This document shows positions 8,538 through 15,707 of a stretch of DNA of 64,000 bases, one piece after another; position 1 is the first letter of the stretch, and each line of letters opens with the position of its first letter. Below the pieces are notes generated by a model. It was not told the DNA's origin, ran no database searches, and saw only the letters and a list, made by a program, of their open reading frames with translations. The stretch covers positions 62,001-126,000 of the forward strand of contig NZ_DATJTC010000018.1 in NCBI RefSeq assembly GCF_035503745.1, given 5' to 3'. This DNA comes from Dyella_B sp035503745 (GTDB lineage: Bacteria; Pseudomonadota; Gammaproteobacteria; Xanthomonadales; Rhodanobacteraceae). Both the position numbers and the translations under genes were made by a program.

Positions 8538-8978
8538 TCAGCGCGCGCCGACCGCGCCGGCCGGCACCACGGCCATGGTCAGGCGCGAGATGCATACCAG
8601 TTTGCCCGCTTCGTCTTCGATGCGGATTTCCCACACTTGCGTGGAACGGCCGGTATGCAATGCGCGCGCCGTACCGGTGACCGTGCCGCTGTGCACGCCG
8701 CGCACATGGTTGGCGTTGATGTCCAGCCCTACCGCGCGCTCCTTGGCCGGATCGAGGGTGAGCATCGCAGCCATGCTGCCCAGCGTCTCGGCCAGCGCCA
8801 CCGAGGCGCCGCCGTGCAGCAGGCCGTAGGGCTGGTGCGTGCGGTGGTCCACCGGCATCGTGCCCTGCAACCAGTCATCGCCGATCGCCGTGATGCGGAT
8901 GCCGATCGCTTCCAGCAGGGTGTTGGTACTCCAGCTGTTGATCTGCGTGAGGTCGACGTCCTGTTTCCAGATGCGCAT
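8538..8978 (-). CDS. Hotdog-fold acyl-CoA thioesterase (YdiI/MenI-like)
   Basis: A 146-residue single hotdog-domain thioesterase very close to E. coli YdiI: MRIWKQDVDL at the start, IGDDWLQGTMPVDHRTHQP, GLLHGGASVALAETLGS and GLDINANHVR. The catalytic Glu is in ALAETLGS, and the His-Gly pair that polarises the thioester is in LLHGGAS. YdiI hydrolyses 1,4-dihydroxy-2-naphthoyl-CoA in menaquinone synthesis. No menaquinone genes are visible here, and a broader acyl- or benzoyl-CoA activity is just as likely. Its start lies only 39 bp from the divergent ferredoxin-reductase start. It heads a probable operon with srkA. Confidence 0.88.
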   Translation of the reverse strand: MRIWKQDVDLTQINSWSTNTLLEAIGIRITAIGDDWLQGTMPVDHRTHQPYGLLHGGASVALAETLGSMAAMLTLDPAKERAVGLDINANHVRGVHSGTVTGTARALHTGRSTQVWEIRIEDEAGKLVCISRLTMAVVPAGAVGAR

Positions 8979-9017
8979 AGGCGAATACTCGCTTGATACT
9001 CGTAAGGGAGGCCCGCA

Positions 9018-10112
9018 TTGTCCGCTGACCACCCCAGCGGCGACAATGAGCCCGTGTTTACCGTAACCCTCCATAGTTCCGGGCGTCGTTTCGACGTAGA
9101 GCCTGGCCAGACCGTGCTGGAAGCCGCGCAGCGCGCCGGTATCGCGTTGCCGTATTCGTGCCGCGCGGGCGTGTGCGGCAGTTGCAAGGCATCGCTGCTG
9201 GAAGGGCACTGCGAGTATCCGCGCAATCCGCCGACGGCGCTGAACGTGCACGACCGCGCGTGCCGCGCCGTGCTGCTGTGCCAGGCCGTGCCCGCCAGCG
9301 ACCTGCGGGTGGCGGTACGCGAGGTCACCTCGGTGGAGGACATCGCGCGTCGCCGGCTGGATGTGCGGGTCAGCCGCAAGTGGCAGCTCGCGCCCGACGT
9401 CATTGGCCTTCATCTGCAACCGGTGCCGGGCGAACCGCGCTTGAACTGGCTGCCGGGCCAGTACCTGGATGTGCTGCTCGACGAAGGCCGGCGCCGTCCG
9501 TTTTCGATCGCCAACGGGCCGCAGCCGGAAGGCACGATCGAATTGCACGTACGCCACGTCGCGGGCGGCGGTTTCACCTCGTGGGTCAGTGAGGTGCTGC
9601 AGGAAGGCGACACGCTGCGCATCGAAGCGCCGCTAGGCACCTTCGTGCCGCGCGAGGATTCGGAACGTCCCATTGTGTTCATGGCCGGCGGCACCGGTTT
9701 CGCGCCGGTGAAGGCGATCCTGGAACATTTCCTGGCGCTGGGCACGCGCCGTTCGATCGATGTGTATTGGGGTGCGCGCAGCGCTGCGGATCTGTACCAG
9801 CGCGCGCTGGGCGAGCAATGGGCGGCGTGCACGCCCGGCTTGCGTTTTCACGCGGTGGTATCGGATCCGGAGCAGGCGGCCCTGGCCGGCATGCGCGCCG
9901 GCCTGGTGCACGAGGCGGTGCTCGAAGACCACCCGGACCTCGCCGGCTTCGACGTCTACATGAGCGGGCCGCCCGCGATGATCGACGCGGGGCACAAGCT
10001 GTTTCTCGATGCCGGCCTGCCGGAAGACCGGCTGTATTACGACTCGTTCGATTATGCGCCGGACGTGCTGGCGCAGATCCTTGCCGGTCGGGCGGGCATC
10101 AGCGAAGCCTGA
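9018..10112 (+). CDS. [2Fe-2S] ferredoxin-FAD/NAD(P) reductase (AscD/RfbI-like)
   Basis: An electron-transfer flavoprotein of 364 residues. An N-terminal plant-type ferredoxin domain has cluster motif CRAGVCGSCKASLL plus a distal Cys in LLCQAVP. An FAD-binding beta barrel (GQYLDVLL, RRPFSIANGP) and an NAD(P)-binding domain (FMAGGTGFAPVKAI, YMSGPPAMID) follow. This arrangement is shared by CDP-6-deoxy-glucoseen reductases and oxygenase reductases, and no partner gene is nearby to decide. TTG at 9018 is taken as start because GGGAGG lies six bases before it; GTG at 9054 is the alternative. The stop TGA abuts the convergent rhodanese stop (TGATCA). Confidence 0.86.
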   Translation: MSADHPSGDNEPVFTVTLHSSGRRFDVEPGQTVLEAAQRAGIALPYSCRAGVCGSCKASLLEGHCEYPRNPPTALNVHDRACRAVLLCQAVPASDLRVAVREVTSVEDIARRRLDVRVSRKWQLAPDVIGLHLQPVPGEPRLNWLPGQYLDVLLDEGRRRPFSIANGPQPEGTIELHVRHVAGGGFTSWVSEVLQEGDTLRIEAPLGTFVPREDSERPIVFMAGGTGFAPVKAILEHFLALGTRRSIDVYWGARSAADLYQRALGEQWAACTPGLRFHAVVSDPEQAALAGMRAGLVHEAVLEDHPDLAGFDVYMSGPPAMIDAGHKLFLDAGLPEDRLYYDSFDYAPDVLAQILAGRAGISEA

Positions 10113-10556
10113 TCAGTTGCGGCCTTTCGCGATGGGCAATTGCGCCTGCTGCCACGCCAGCACGCCGCCGCCCAGCGTATAGACGCGGGTGAAGCCGGCC
10201 TTGACCAGCCGCTGCGCGGCGCCGTCGGAACTGCGCCCGTCCTTGTCCATCACCACCACCGGCAGTTCGCGCGCCTTGGCGAGATCCTTGTTTTCCGGAT
10301 CGAACTGGCTCATCGCCACGTGCTTGGCGCCCGGCACGTGCATCTTCTCGAAGTCGGCGCTGGCGGAAAGGTCGATCAGCAGCGGTGTGTCGCGGTTGAT
10401 CAGCTGGGTCAGCCCGGCCGGGGTCAACTCGGTGAACTTGCGCATCATCAGCATGATCTGCACCACGATCAGCGCAATGATCAGGCCGGCGAACGGCAGC
10501 GACAGCTCCAGATGATGGCCCAGAAACTGGGGCAGCTTTTGCAGGAAATCGTTCAT
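10113..10556 (-). CDS. Membrane-anchored rhodanese-like protein (YibN family), no catalytic Cys
   Basis: A 147-residue protein with one N-terminal membrane helix (about residues 20-38, LPFAGLIIALIVVQIMLMM) and a cytoplasmic rhodanese fold (LIDLSASADFEKMHVPGAKHV, GFTRVYTLGGGVLAW). The active-site loop reads VVMDKDGRSSDGA: where true sulfurtransferases have Cys-x-x-Gly-x-Arg there is no Cys. The organisation matches E. coli YibN, which also departs from the canonical loop, so a binding or membrane-associated role is more likely than sulfur transfer. It ends exactly where the convergent reductase gene ends. Confidence 0.85.
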   Translation of the reverse strand: MNDFLQKLPQFLGHHLELSLPFAGLIIALIVVQIMLMMRKFTELTPAGLTQLINRDTPLLIDLSASADFEKMHVPGAKHVAMSQFDPENKDLAKARELPVVVMDKDGRSSDGAAQRLVKAGFTRVYTLGGGVLAWQQAQLPIAKGRN

Positions 10557-10625
10557 GGACTATCCACGGGCGCGGAGGGCCGCGCGGTTATGGGTAAACG
10601 CGCGATTATAGCCGCAACAGGCTTT

Positions 10626-10772
10626 AAGGATTGCCCCGATGAATGCTTCGCGGGCCTCACCCGTCCTGTCCGTTGCCAGGCCACGGGACTGTCGGCAAAG
10701 GCAGGCAGGCTGTGCAGACGGCGGGCTTGCTGGACATCATGCCGCCTGCGAAGCATTCACCAGGGCATCCTT
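10626..10772. repeat. 147-bp element bounded by imperfect 29-bp inverted repeats
   Basis: The arm at 10626-10655 begins AAGGATTGCC and contains GAATGCTTCGCGGGC. The arm at 10744-10772, read on the other strand, begins AAGGATGCCC and contains GAATGCTTCGCAGGC. The arms differ by a few substitutions and indels and enclose 88 bp without a gene. The outer end of the right arm touches the stop codon of the lipoprotein gene. It could be a MITE-like element or a long hairpin between convergently placed transcripts. Confidence 0.6.
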
Positions 10773-11187
10773 AATTCTGTTGGGAGAGGTCCGGCATGCC
10801 GCTTTCAAGCCACCAGCGGTTCTGCTGGGGGTCGTAGCGCCACAACTGGTGCACGGTGATGGTCCGCACCGCCTGCGTATGCACGTTGGTCAGACCGATC
10901 TGCACGGTCTGGCGCACCTGGTTCTCGCCGGCCGGCACGGGGCCGTTGCCGTCGTCGTAGTCGTTGACCTGCACCTGCTTCCATCGCTCGCGGTCAAGGT
11001 CGGTCGGCGGATGCGCCTGGCGCACCTTGGGATCGACGAACTGCTCGGCCGCTTCAAAGCCATCGAAGCGCACGGCGTTGTTGTACTGGATCATGGTCAG
11101 GGTGAGCGCATCGGCGCGTTTGTCGGTGGCGCAACCGGACAGCGACAGCGCGATCGACAACAGGACGGGACCTACGATACGACGCAT
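10771..11187 (-). CDS. Small outer- or inner-membrane lipoprotein
   Basis: A 138-residue lipoprotein. The lipobox LSGC follows a 15-residue hydrophobic signal (MRRIVGPVLLSIALSLSGC), with AGGGG as ribosome site seven bases before the ATG. The mature part (about 118 residues) is a compact alpha/beta domain without a family I can name. It has a segment RTITVHQLWRYDPQQNRWWL that suggests a beta-sheet end. Residue +2 after the Cys is Thr rather than Asp, which does not block Lol export, so the outer membrane is more likely. The next gene upstream on this strand starts 17 nt after the thioesterase stop, so the two may be co-transcribed. Confidence 0.78.
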   Translation of the reverse strand: MRRIVGPVLLSIALSLSGCATDKRADALTLTMIQYNNAVRFDGFEAAEQFVDPKVRQAHPPTDLDRERWKQVQVNDYDDGNGPVPAGENQVRQTVQIGLTNVHTQAVRTITVHQLWRYDPQQNRWWLESGMPDLSQQN

Positions 11188-11212
11188 ACGGCGAACCCCT
11201 CTGAGTCTTGTC

Positions 11213-11695
11213 CTATTGTGCCGTAGCCGCGCGACGCTTTGCCACGAACTGCGCCGCAAGTGTGGCGGCCGGCCGGCCCGGCTCGCCCGGCACGTGACAA
11301 TCCACCGCAATGCGTGCGCGACCGCGCGCGGCCAGGGTGGCGAAGAAGGTGTCCCAGTCCGCCTCCTGGGCGCGCTGGGCCTGGGCCGTGAAATCGCTCC
11401 ACACCGGGCTCAAGTAGCGCACGGTCGATTCGCCGACGTACACATCGCAATCCTCGCCGCGCTGGCGCAGCGCCAGCTCCACCAGGCCCCAGCCGGTCAG
11501 GGTCATCAGGCTGACGAGGCTGCCGCCGAAAGCGCAGCCCTTGTCGTTCACATTGGGTGCCAGCGGCGTGGCCAGGCACAGCCGTTCGCCGTCGTAGTCG
11601 CCCAGTGTCAGCGCCATCGCCCGGGCCAGCGGGATACCTTTGTGGATAAAGGCCACCAGGGCCTGGGCCGCAGCCGTGAGATCGGACTTGTTCAT
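11213..11695 (-). CDS. YiiD C-terminal-type thioesterase
   Basis: A 160-residue hotdog-like protein of the putative thioesterase family found as the C-terminal domain of E. coli YiiD (FabY-like). Recognisable segments are IPLARAMALTLGDYDG, LAPNVNDKGCAFGGSL (the conserved Asn-x-x-Gly-x-Ala-Phe-Gly-Gly) and VYVGESTVRYLSPV. It probably acts on acyl-CoA or acyl-ACP; substrate unknown. It diverges from hemD, with about 80 bp between starts, and precedes the lipoprotein gene on the same strand. Confidence 0.82.
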   Translation of the reverse strand: MNKSDLTAAAQALVAFIHKGIPLARAMALTLGDYDGERLCLATPLAPNVNDKGCAFGGSLVSLMTLTGWGLVELALRQRGEDCDVYVGESTVRYLSPVWSDFTAQAQRAQEADWDTFFATLAARGRARIAVDCHVPGEPGRPAATLAAQFVAKRRAATAQ

Positions 11696-11775
11696 CGAGC
11701 GCCGTCGGGGGATGAGGGGAGCGGCAAGTGTAGAGGCTACACTGCGCGCTTGAGCCCTTGCCGACGGAATCTGGC

Positions 11776-12555
11776 GTGAGAGCGCAAACCCTACAACGCG
11801 ATGGCGCGCTGGCCGGTTGCACCGTGGTGATCACGCGTCCCGCCGGGACCGGTTCGACGCTGGCGTGGCGCGTGCGCGCGTTGGGCGGGTTGCCCGTGCT
11901 GCTGCCGGGAATGTCCCTGCGCGCAGCGGCCGACCGCGATGCCGCGCGGGCGCAGTGGCAACAGGCGCAGCGCGACGAGGTGATGATTTTCAGCAGCCCC
12001 GCCGCGGTTCGCTATGCCCTGGCGCTGGCGCCCGTGGCGACGCGGGCGGGCATCGTCGCGGTGGGTCATGGCACCGCGCGGGCGTTGCATCGCCATGGCA
12101 TTCAGGCTCAGGTGCCGGCCGTGCGGCAGGACAGCGAAGGCGTGCTTGAGCTGCCGTTGCTGCAGCGCGCGCGCGGCCTTCATGTCGCCTTGATTACCGC
12201 ACCGGATGGGCGCGGCCTGCTGCAGCAGCAACTGGCCGCGCGCGGCGCCAGCGTGCGCGAGGTGCTCGTCTATCGACGGACGGCGCCACGCCTGGGGCGG
12301 CGCCACTTGCAGGCGGTGCAGGATCTGCCCGCGACGGCGTGCGTGCTGCTTTCCAGCGCCCAAGCACTGCAGCATCTGAAGACTCGGCTGCTGCCCGAAG
12401 CGTGGCGGCGGCTGTGCGCGGCCCAAGCCATCGCCAGCAGCGAGCGGATCGCCGAACAAGCCCGCGGCGCCGGCTTTGCGCGCATCCACGTGGCCCGTTC
12501 GGCCACCGCGGACGATCTGCTGGCCTGCGCCGCCGAGGTCCATTCACGCCTGTAG
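11776..12555 (+). CDS. hemD: Uroporphyrinogen-III synthase
   Basis: Cyclises hydroxymethylbilane, inverting ring D, to give uroporphyrinogen III for heme synthesis. The 259-residue bilobed protein shows the family pattern TVVITRPAGTGSTLAWRVRALGG at the front, IFSSPAAVRYAL, and VLVYRRTAP near the hinge. SSAQALQHL and IASSERIAEQARGAGF lie in the second lobe. GTG at 11776 is chosen as start; a TTG 18 nt upstream is possible but has no ribosome site. It is followed by hemX after 36 bp and hemY, so this is hemDXY without hemC. Confidence 0.9.
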   Translation: MRAQTLQRDGALAGCTVVITRPAGTGSTLAWRVRALGGLPVLLPGMSLRAAADRDAARAQWQQAQRDEVMIFSSPAAVRYALALAPVATRAGIVAVGHGTARALHRHGIQAQVPAVRQDSEGVLELPLLQRARGLHVALITAPDGRGLLQQQLAARGASVREVLVYRRTAPRLGRRHLQAVQDLPATACVLLSSAQALQHLKTRLLPEAWRRLCAAQAIASSERIAEQARGAGFARIHVARSATADDLLACAAEVHSRL

Positions 12556-12591
12556 CACGAAGCGGACCGCTCAGGCTGCTAGCATGCGTGA

Positions 12592-13704
12592 ATGAGCCAG
12601 GACGACCTCACCCCCGATCGCACCGCCGCGCCGACCGGCGCTCCCTCCGACACCGCGCGCCCCAGCCGGCCGCAGGCGCCGCCGCGTTCGAGCGGCGGCA
12701 CGCTGGCGCTGGCCTTGCTGCTGGCGCTGATCGCCATCGTCGGGGTGGGCTACGTGGCCTGGCGGCAGGTCAAGCTTGTGCGTGTCAGCACAGTGGCCCT
12801 GCATACCACGACCGGCCTGGAACAGCGCGTCAACAACATGGACCATGCGCTCACCGGCACCGCCAGCCAGAGCGCGACGCTGCTGCAGCGCTTGAACGAC
12901 GCCGACCAGATCAACCGTTCGCTGCGCGAAGAGCTGCTTTCGCAAGACCAGCGCATGCGCGATCTCGAAGAAGCGGTTGGCCGGCTATCGGAGAAAACGC
13001 TCTCCGGCCAGGATGCGATGCGCCTGGACGAAACCGAATCCCTGCTGCGCATGGGCAGCGAGCGCTACATGCTGTTCCACGACGCGCAGTCCGCCGCGCA
13101 AGCCTATGCACTGGCCGGCCAGTCGCTGGCGGCGGTGAACGACAACGCTTTCGACGGCGTGCGCCAGAGCATCGAAGCCGAACACGAAGCGCTGCTGAAA
13201 AGCCAGTCCGGCAATCGCGAACAATTGCTCGACAGCATCGTGCAATTGCGCGACGGCCTGGCGGCGCTGCCGCTGAAACCGCTCGACGAACCGGCCCCGA
13301 GCACCAACAACGGCGTGTGGGCGCGCATCGTTCGTGCGTTCAGCGGCGTGGTCAAGATCAGCCGCGACAACGGCGCGCCGATCGACATCGCCGATGCGCG
13401 CATCGCGCGCGAGCTGGTCGCGCTGGATCTGGCGCAGGCGCAGACCGCGCTGATTGCCTGGGATAACGATGCCTGCCTGGCCGCGCTCAAACGCGCCGAC
13501 GCCGGCCTCGCCGGGCAGTTCGACGCGCAGGCGCCGGCGGTGCGGCAGGCGCGCGACCAGCTCGCGCTGATCGGCAACCAGCTCAAGCCGGCCATTCCCG
13601 TGCAGTTGGGCGGCGCATTGAGCGAACTGCGCAACCTGCGCGCGGTGCATGCGCTGAAGTCCGAACCGGATGACACAGCGGCACCCGGCGAGAAGAAACC
13701 ATGA
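12592..13704 (+). CDS. hemX: HemX-like membrane protein
   Basis: A 370-residue inner-membrane protein of the HemX family, usually encoded with hemD and hemY. It has a proline/serine-rich cytoplasmic N-terminus (about 35 residues), then one membrane helix (LALALLLALIAIVGVGYVAW, about residues 38-57). A long helical periplasmic domain with coiled-coil character follows (LLQRLNDADQINRSLREEL, LEEAVGRLSEK). The family is sometimes mislabelled as a methyltransferase, but no SAM motif is present. Its role in heme synthesis is unproven. Its stop overlaps the hemY start (ATGA), indicating translational coupling. Confidence 0.9.
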   Translation: MSQDDLTPDRTAAPTGAPSDTARPSRPQAPPRSSGGTLALALLLALIAIVGVGYVAWRQVKLVRVSTVALHTTTGLEQRVNNMDHALTGTASQSATLLQRLNDADQINRSLREELLSQDQRMRDLEEAVGRLSEKTLSGQDAMRLDETESLLRMGSERYMLFHDAQSAAQAYALAGQSLAAVNDNAFDGVRQSIEAEHEALLKSQSGNREQLLDSIVQLRDGLAALPLKPLDEPAPSTNNGVWARIVRAFSGVVKISRDNGAPIDIADARIARELVALDLAQAQTALIAWDNDACLAALKRADAGLAGQFDAQAPAVRQARDQLALIGNQLKPAIPVQLGGALSELRNLRAVHALKSEPDDTAAPGEKKP

Positions 13705-14960
13705 AGCTGTGGCGATGGATACTGTTGCTGGTAGTCATCGCCGCGCTCGCGGCGTTCTGCTGGCATTGGGTGGCCGAGGATCCGGGCTATGTGCTGGTGC
13801 GCTTGCGCGGCGTGACCGTGCAGACCAGCTTGCTGGCCGCGGTGGTGCTGCTGTTGGCCGCGTGGGTAGCGGCGGTCACGCTATGGCGTCTGGCGCGCTG
13901 GCCGTTCGGTGCGTTTTCGCGGCGCCATCGCAAGGTCAGCCAGCAGCGTCTGGCCGAAGGCCTGGTCGCTTTGATGGAAGGCCGCCACGGCGATGCCGAG
14001 CGCGATCTCAATCGCGCCTCGCGCCTGGGTACGTTGCGCGGGCCCGCCTTGCTGGCGGCGGCGGAGGCCTCTTCGCGCCGCGGCGAACACGCGCGTGCGC
14101 TGGAATCGCTGGATGAAGCCGCGCAGGTGGCGCCGCGCGCGGCGCGCGTGTTGCGCGCACGCGTACTGCGCCGCGACGGCAAGCCCGCCGAAGCACTGTC
14201 GTTGCTGATTCCCGAAGCCGACAACGGCAGCCTCAGCCCTGGCGGCTGGCGCGAATACGCGCTGGCGGCACTGGCCAGCGGCGACGTGCGCCGCGCGCGC
14301 GCCGCACTCGAACCGTTGCAGAAAAGCGGCGTGCTGGGCAGTCGCGGCTACGCCGCGCTGGAAACGCAGGTGCTGGTGGCCAGCCTCAACGCGTCTACCG
14401 ACGGCGCCGTGCTCAACACGCTGTGGTCCCAGCTACCCAAGGCACAACGCCGCGCACCGGCGGTGATCGACGTCTATGCGCGCAAGGCTGCCGGCTACGG
14501 TTTGCTGCTGCCGGCGATGGACGAAGTGGAATCCGCGTTGCGGCGCGAATGGTCGCCGCAACTGGTGGAAACCTACAGCGTGCTCGCGGGCGACGATCTC
14601 GACGCCCGCCTGCGCCGGGCCGAAGGCTGGCTGGATGGCCACCCCAACGATGCCAGCCTGCTACTGGCGCTGGGCCGCATGTGCGTGCGCATGAACCTGG
14701 CCGGCAAGGCACGCCAATACCTGGAGCGCTCGCTGGCGCTGGTACCCAGCGCGAATGCGTGGGAAGCCCTCGGCGACCTGTATACCAACCAGAGCGATGC
14801 CGCGCTGGCGCAGCGCTGCTATCGCAACGCCATCGCACTGGCGCGTGGCGATGCCACCGAGCCGCTGCCAGCCGCGCCCATCGTCGGCGGCCGCGTGGAT
14901 ACCCGGCCGGTCGCGATCGAAGAGCGCGATTCGCACGGCGTGCCACGTTTGCGCGAATAG
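13701..14960 (+). CDS. hemY: HemY TPR protein of the heme locus
   Basis: A 419-residue inner-membrane protein with two N-terminal helices (about residues 6-24 and 45-62) and a cytoplasmic or periplasmic TPR superhelix. The HemY N-terminal domain is recognised by the two helices and RHRKVSQQRLAEGLVALMEG. TPR-like pairs follow, for example LLALGRMCVRMNLAGKARQY and EALGDLYTNQSDAALAQRCY. This is not the Gram-positive protoporphyrinogen oxidase of the same name. It is coupled to hemX by the ATGA overlap and is last in the hemDXY operon; kdpE converges on it 48 bp later. Confidence 0.92.
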   Translation: MKLWRWILLLVVIAALAAFCWHWVAEDPGYVLVRLRGVTVQTSLLAAVVLLLAAWVAAVTLWRLARWPFGAFSRRHRKVSQQRLAEGLVALMEGRHGDAERDLNRASRLGTLRGPALLAAAEASSRRGEHARALESLDEAAQVAPRAARVLRARVLRRDGKPAEALSLLIPEADNGSLSPGGWREYALAALASGDVRRARAALEPLQKSGVLGSRGYAALETQVLVASLNASTDGAVLNTLWSQLPKAQRRAPAVIDVYARKAAGYGLLLPAMDEVESALRREWSPQLVETYSVLAGDDLDARLRRAEGWLDGHPNDASLLLALGRMCVRMNLAGKARQYLERSLALVPSANAWEALGDLYTNQSDAALAQRCYRNAIALARGDATEPLPAAPIVGGRVDTRPVAIEERDSHGVPRLRE

Positions 14961-15008
14961 TTGCCGCTGGATCGAAGCAGCCCTTGCGCGGCAGGGAGCC
15001 GTGCAGGT

Positions 15009-15707
15009 TCAGGACCCGTTCGGTAAAAACCGATAACCCACGCCCGGCTCGGTTTTCAGCCAGCGGGGCGTGGCCGGGTCGTCGCCGAGTTTCTGGCGCA
15101 GCTTGCCCAGCACGATACGCAGGTAATGCGTGTCCTGCACGTGCGTGCCGCCCCAGATGTCGCGCAGCAGCTGTTGCTGGCTGACCACGCGTCCGGCGTG
15201 GCGCACCAGCATGGCCAGCACGGCGTATTCCTTTCGCGTGAGCGAGAGCTGCACGCCATCGAGAAACACTTCGCGCCGGCCCAGGTCGATCTGCAGGTGG
15301 CCATCGTCGTAGCGCGGCGGCGCATCGCCGCTGCCTATGCGATTGCGCAGCAGTGCGCGCAGGCGCGCCATCAGCTCCTGGATACCGAAGGGCTTGGTCA
15401 TGTAGTCGTTGGCGCCCGCGTCCAGGGCTTTGACTTTTTCATTTTCGGTGTCGCGCACGGATAGCATCAGCACCGGCACCTGGGTCCACTGGCGAAGTTC
15501 GGTCAGCACTTCGTGGCCTTCGCGGTCGGGTAGGCCGATGTCCAGGATCACCAGGTCGGGATTGCGCGTGGCCGCCAGCGCCAAACCTTCCGCGGCGTTG
15601 GCGGCGAGCAGTACCTCGTAGCCTTCGGCGCGCAGGCCGATGTCGAGGAACTTGCGGATCTGCGCCTCGTCATCGACGACCAGTACGCAGGGAGTGGCGG
15701 CGCTCAT
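15009..15707 (-). CDS. kdpE: Potassium-responsive response regulator KdpE
   Basis: OmpR/PhoB-type response regulator that activates kdp transcription when phosphorylated by KdpD. The 232 residues comprise a receiver domain with the acidic pair at the start (VVDDEAQ), phospho-acceptor Asp56 (LVILDIGLPD) and Lys105 (YMTKPFG). A C-terminal winged helix follows (LTRKEYAVLAMLVRHAGRVV, THYLRIVLGKLRQKL, GVGYRF). It is translationally coupled to kdpD by an ATGA overlap and is the last gene of the locus. Confidence 0.96.
   Translation of the reverse strand: MSAATPCVLVVDDEAQIRKFLDIGLRAEGYEVLLAANAAEGLALAATRNPDLVILDIGLPDREGHEVLTELRQWTQVPVLMLSVRDTENEKVKALDAGANDYMTKPFGIQELMARLRALLRNRIGSGDAPPRYDDGHLQIDLGRREVFLDGVQLSLTRKEYAVLAMLVRHAGRVVSQQQLLRDIWGGTHVQDTHYLRIVLGKLRQKLGDDPATPRWLKTEPGVGYRFLPNGS

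Noticed and set aside
12592..13704. HemX considered as a uroporphyrinogen-III C-methyltransferase
   Set aside because: No SAM-binding motif is present; it is a single-helix membrane protein with a coiled periplasmic domain, and the methyltransferase label is a known annotation carry-over.
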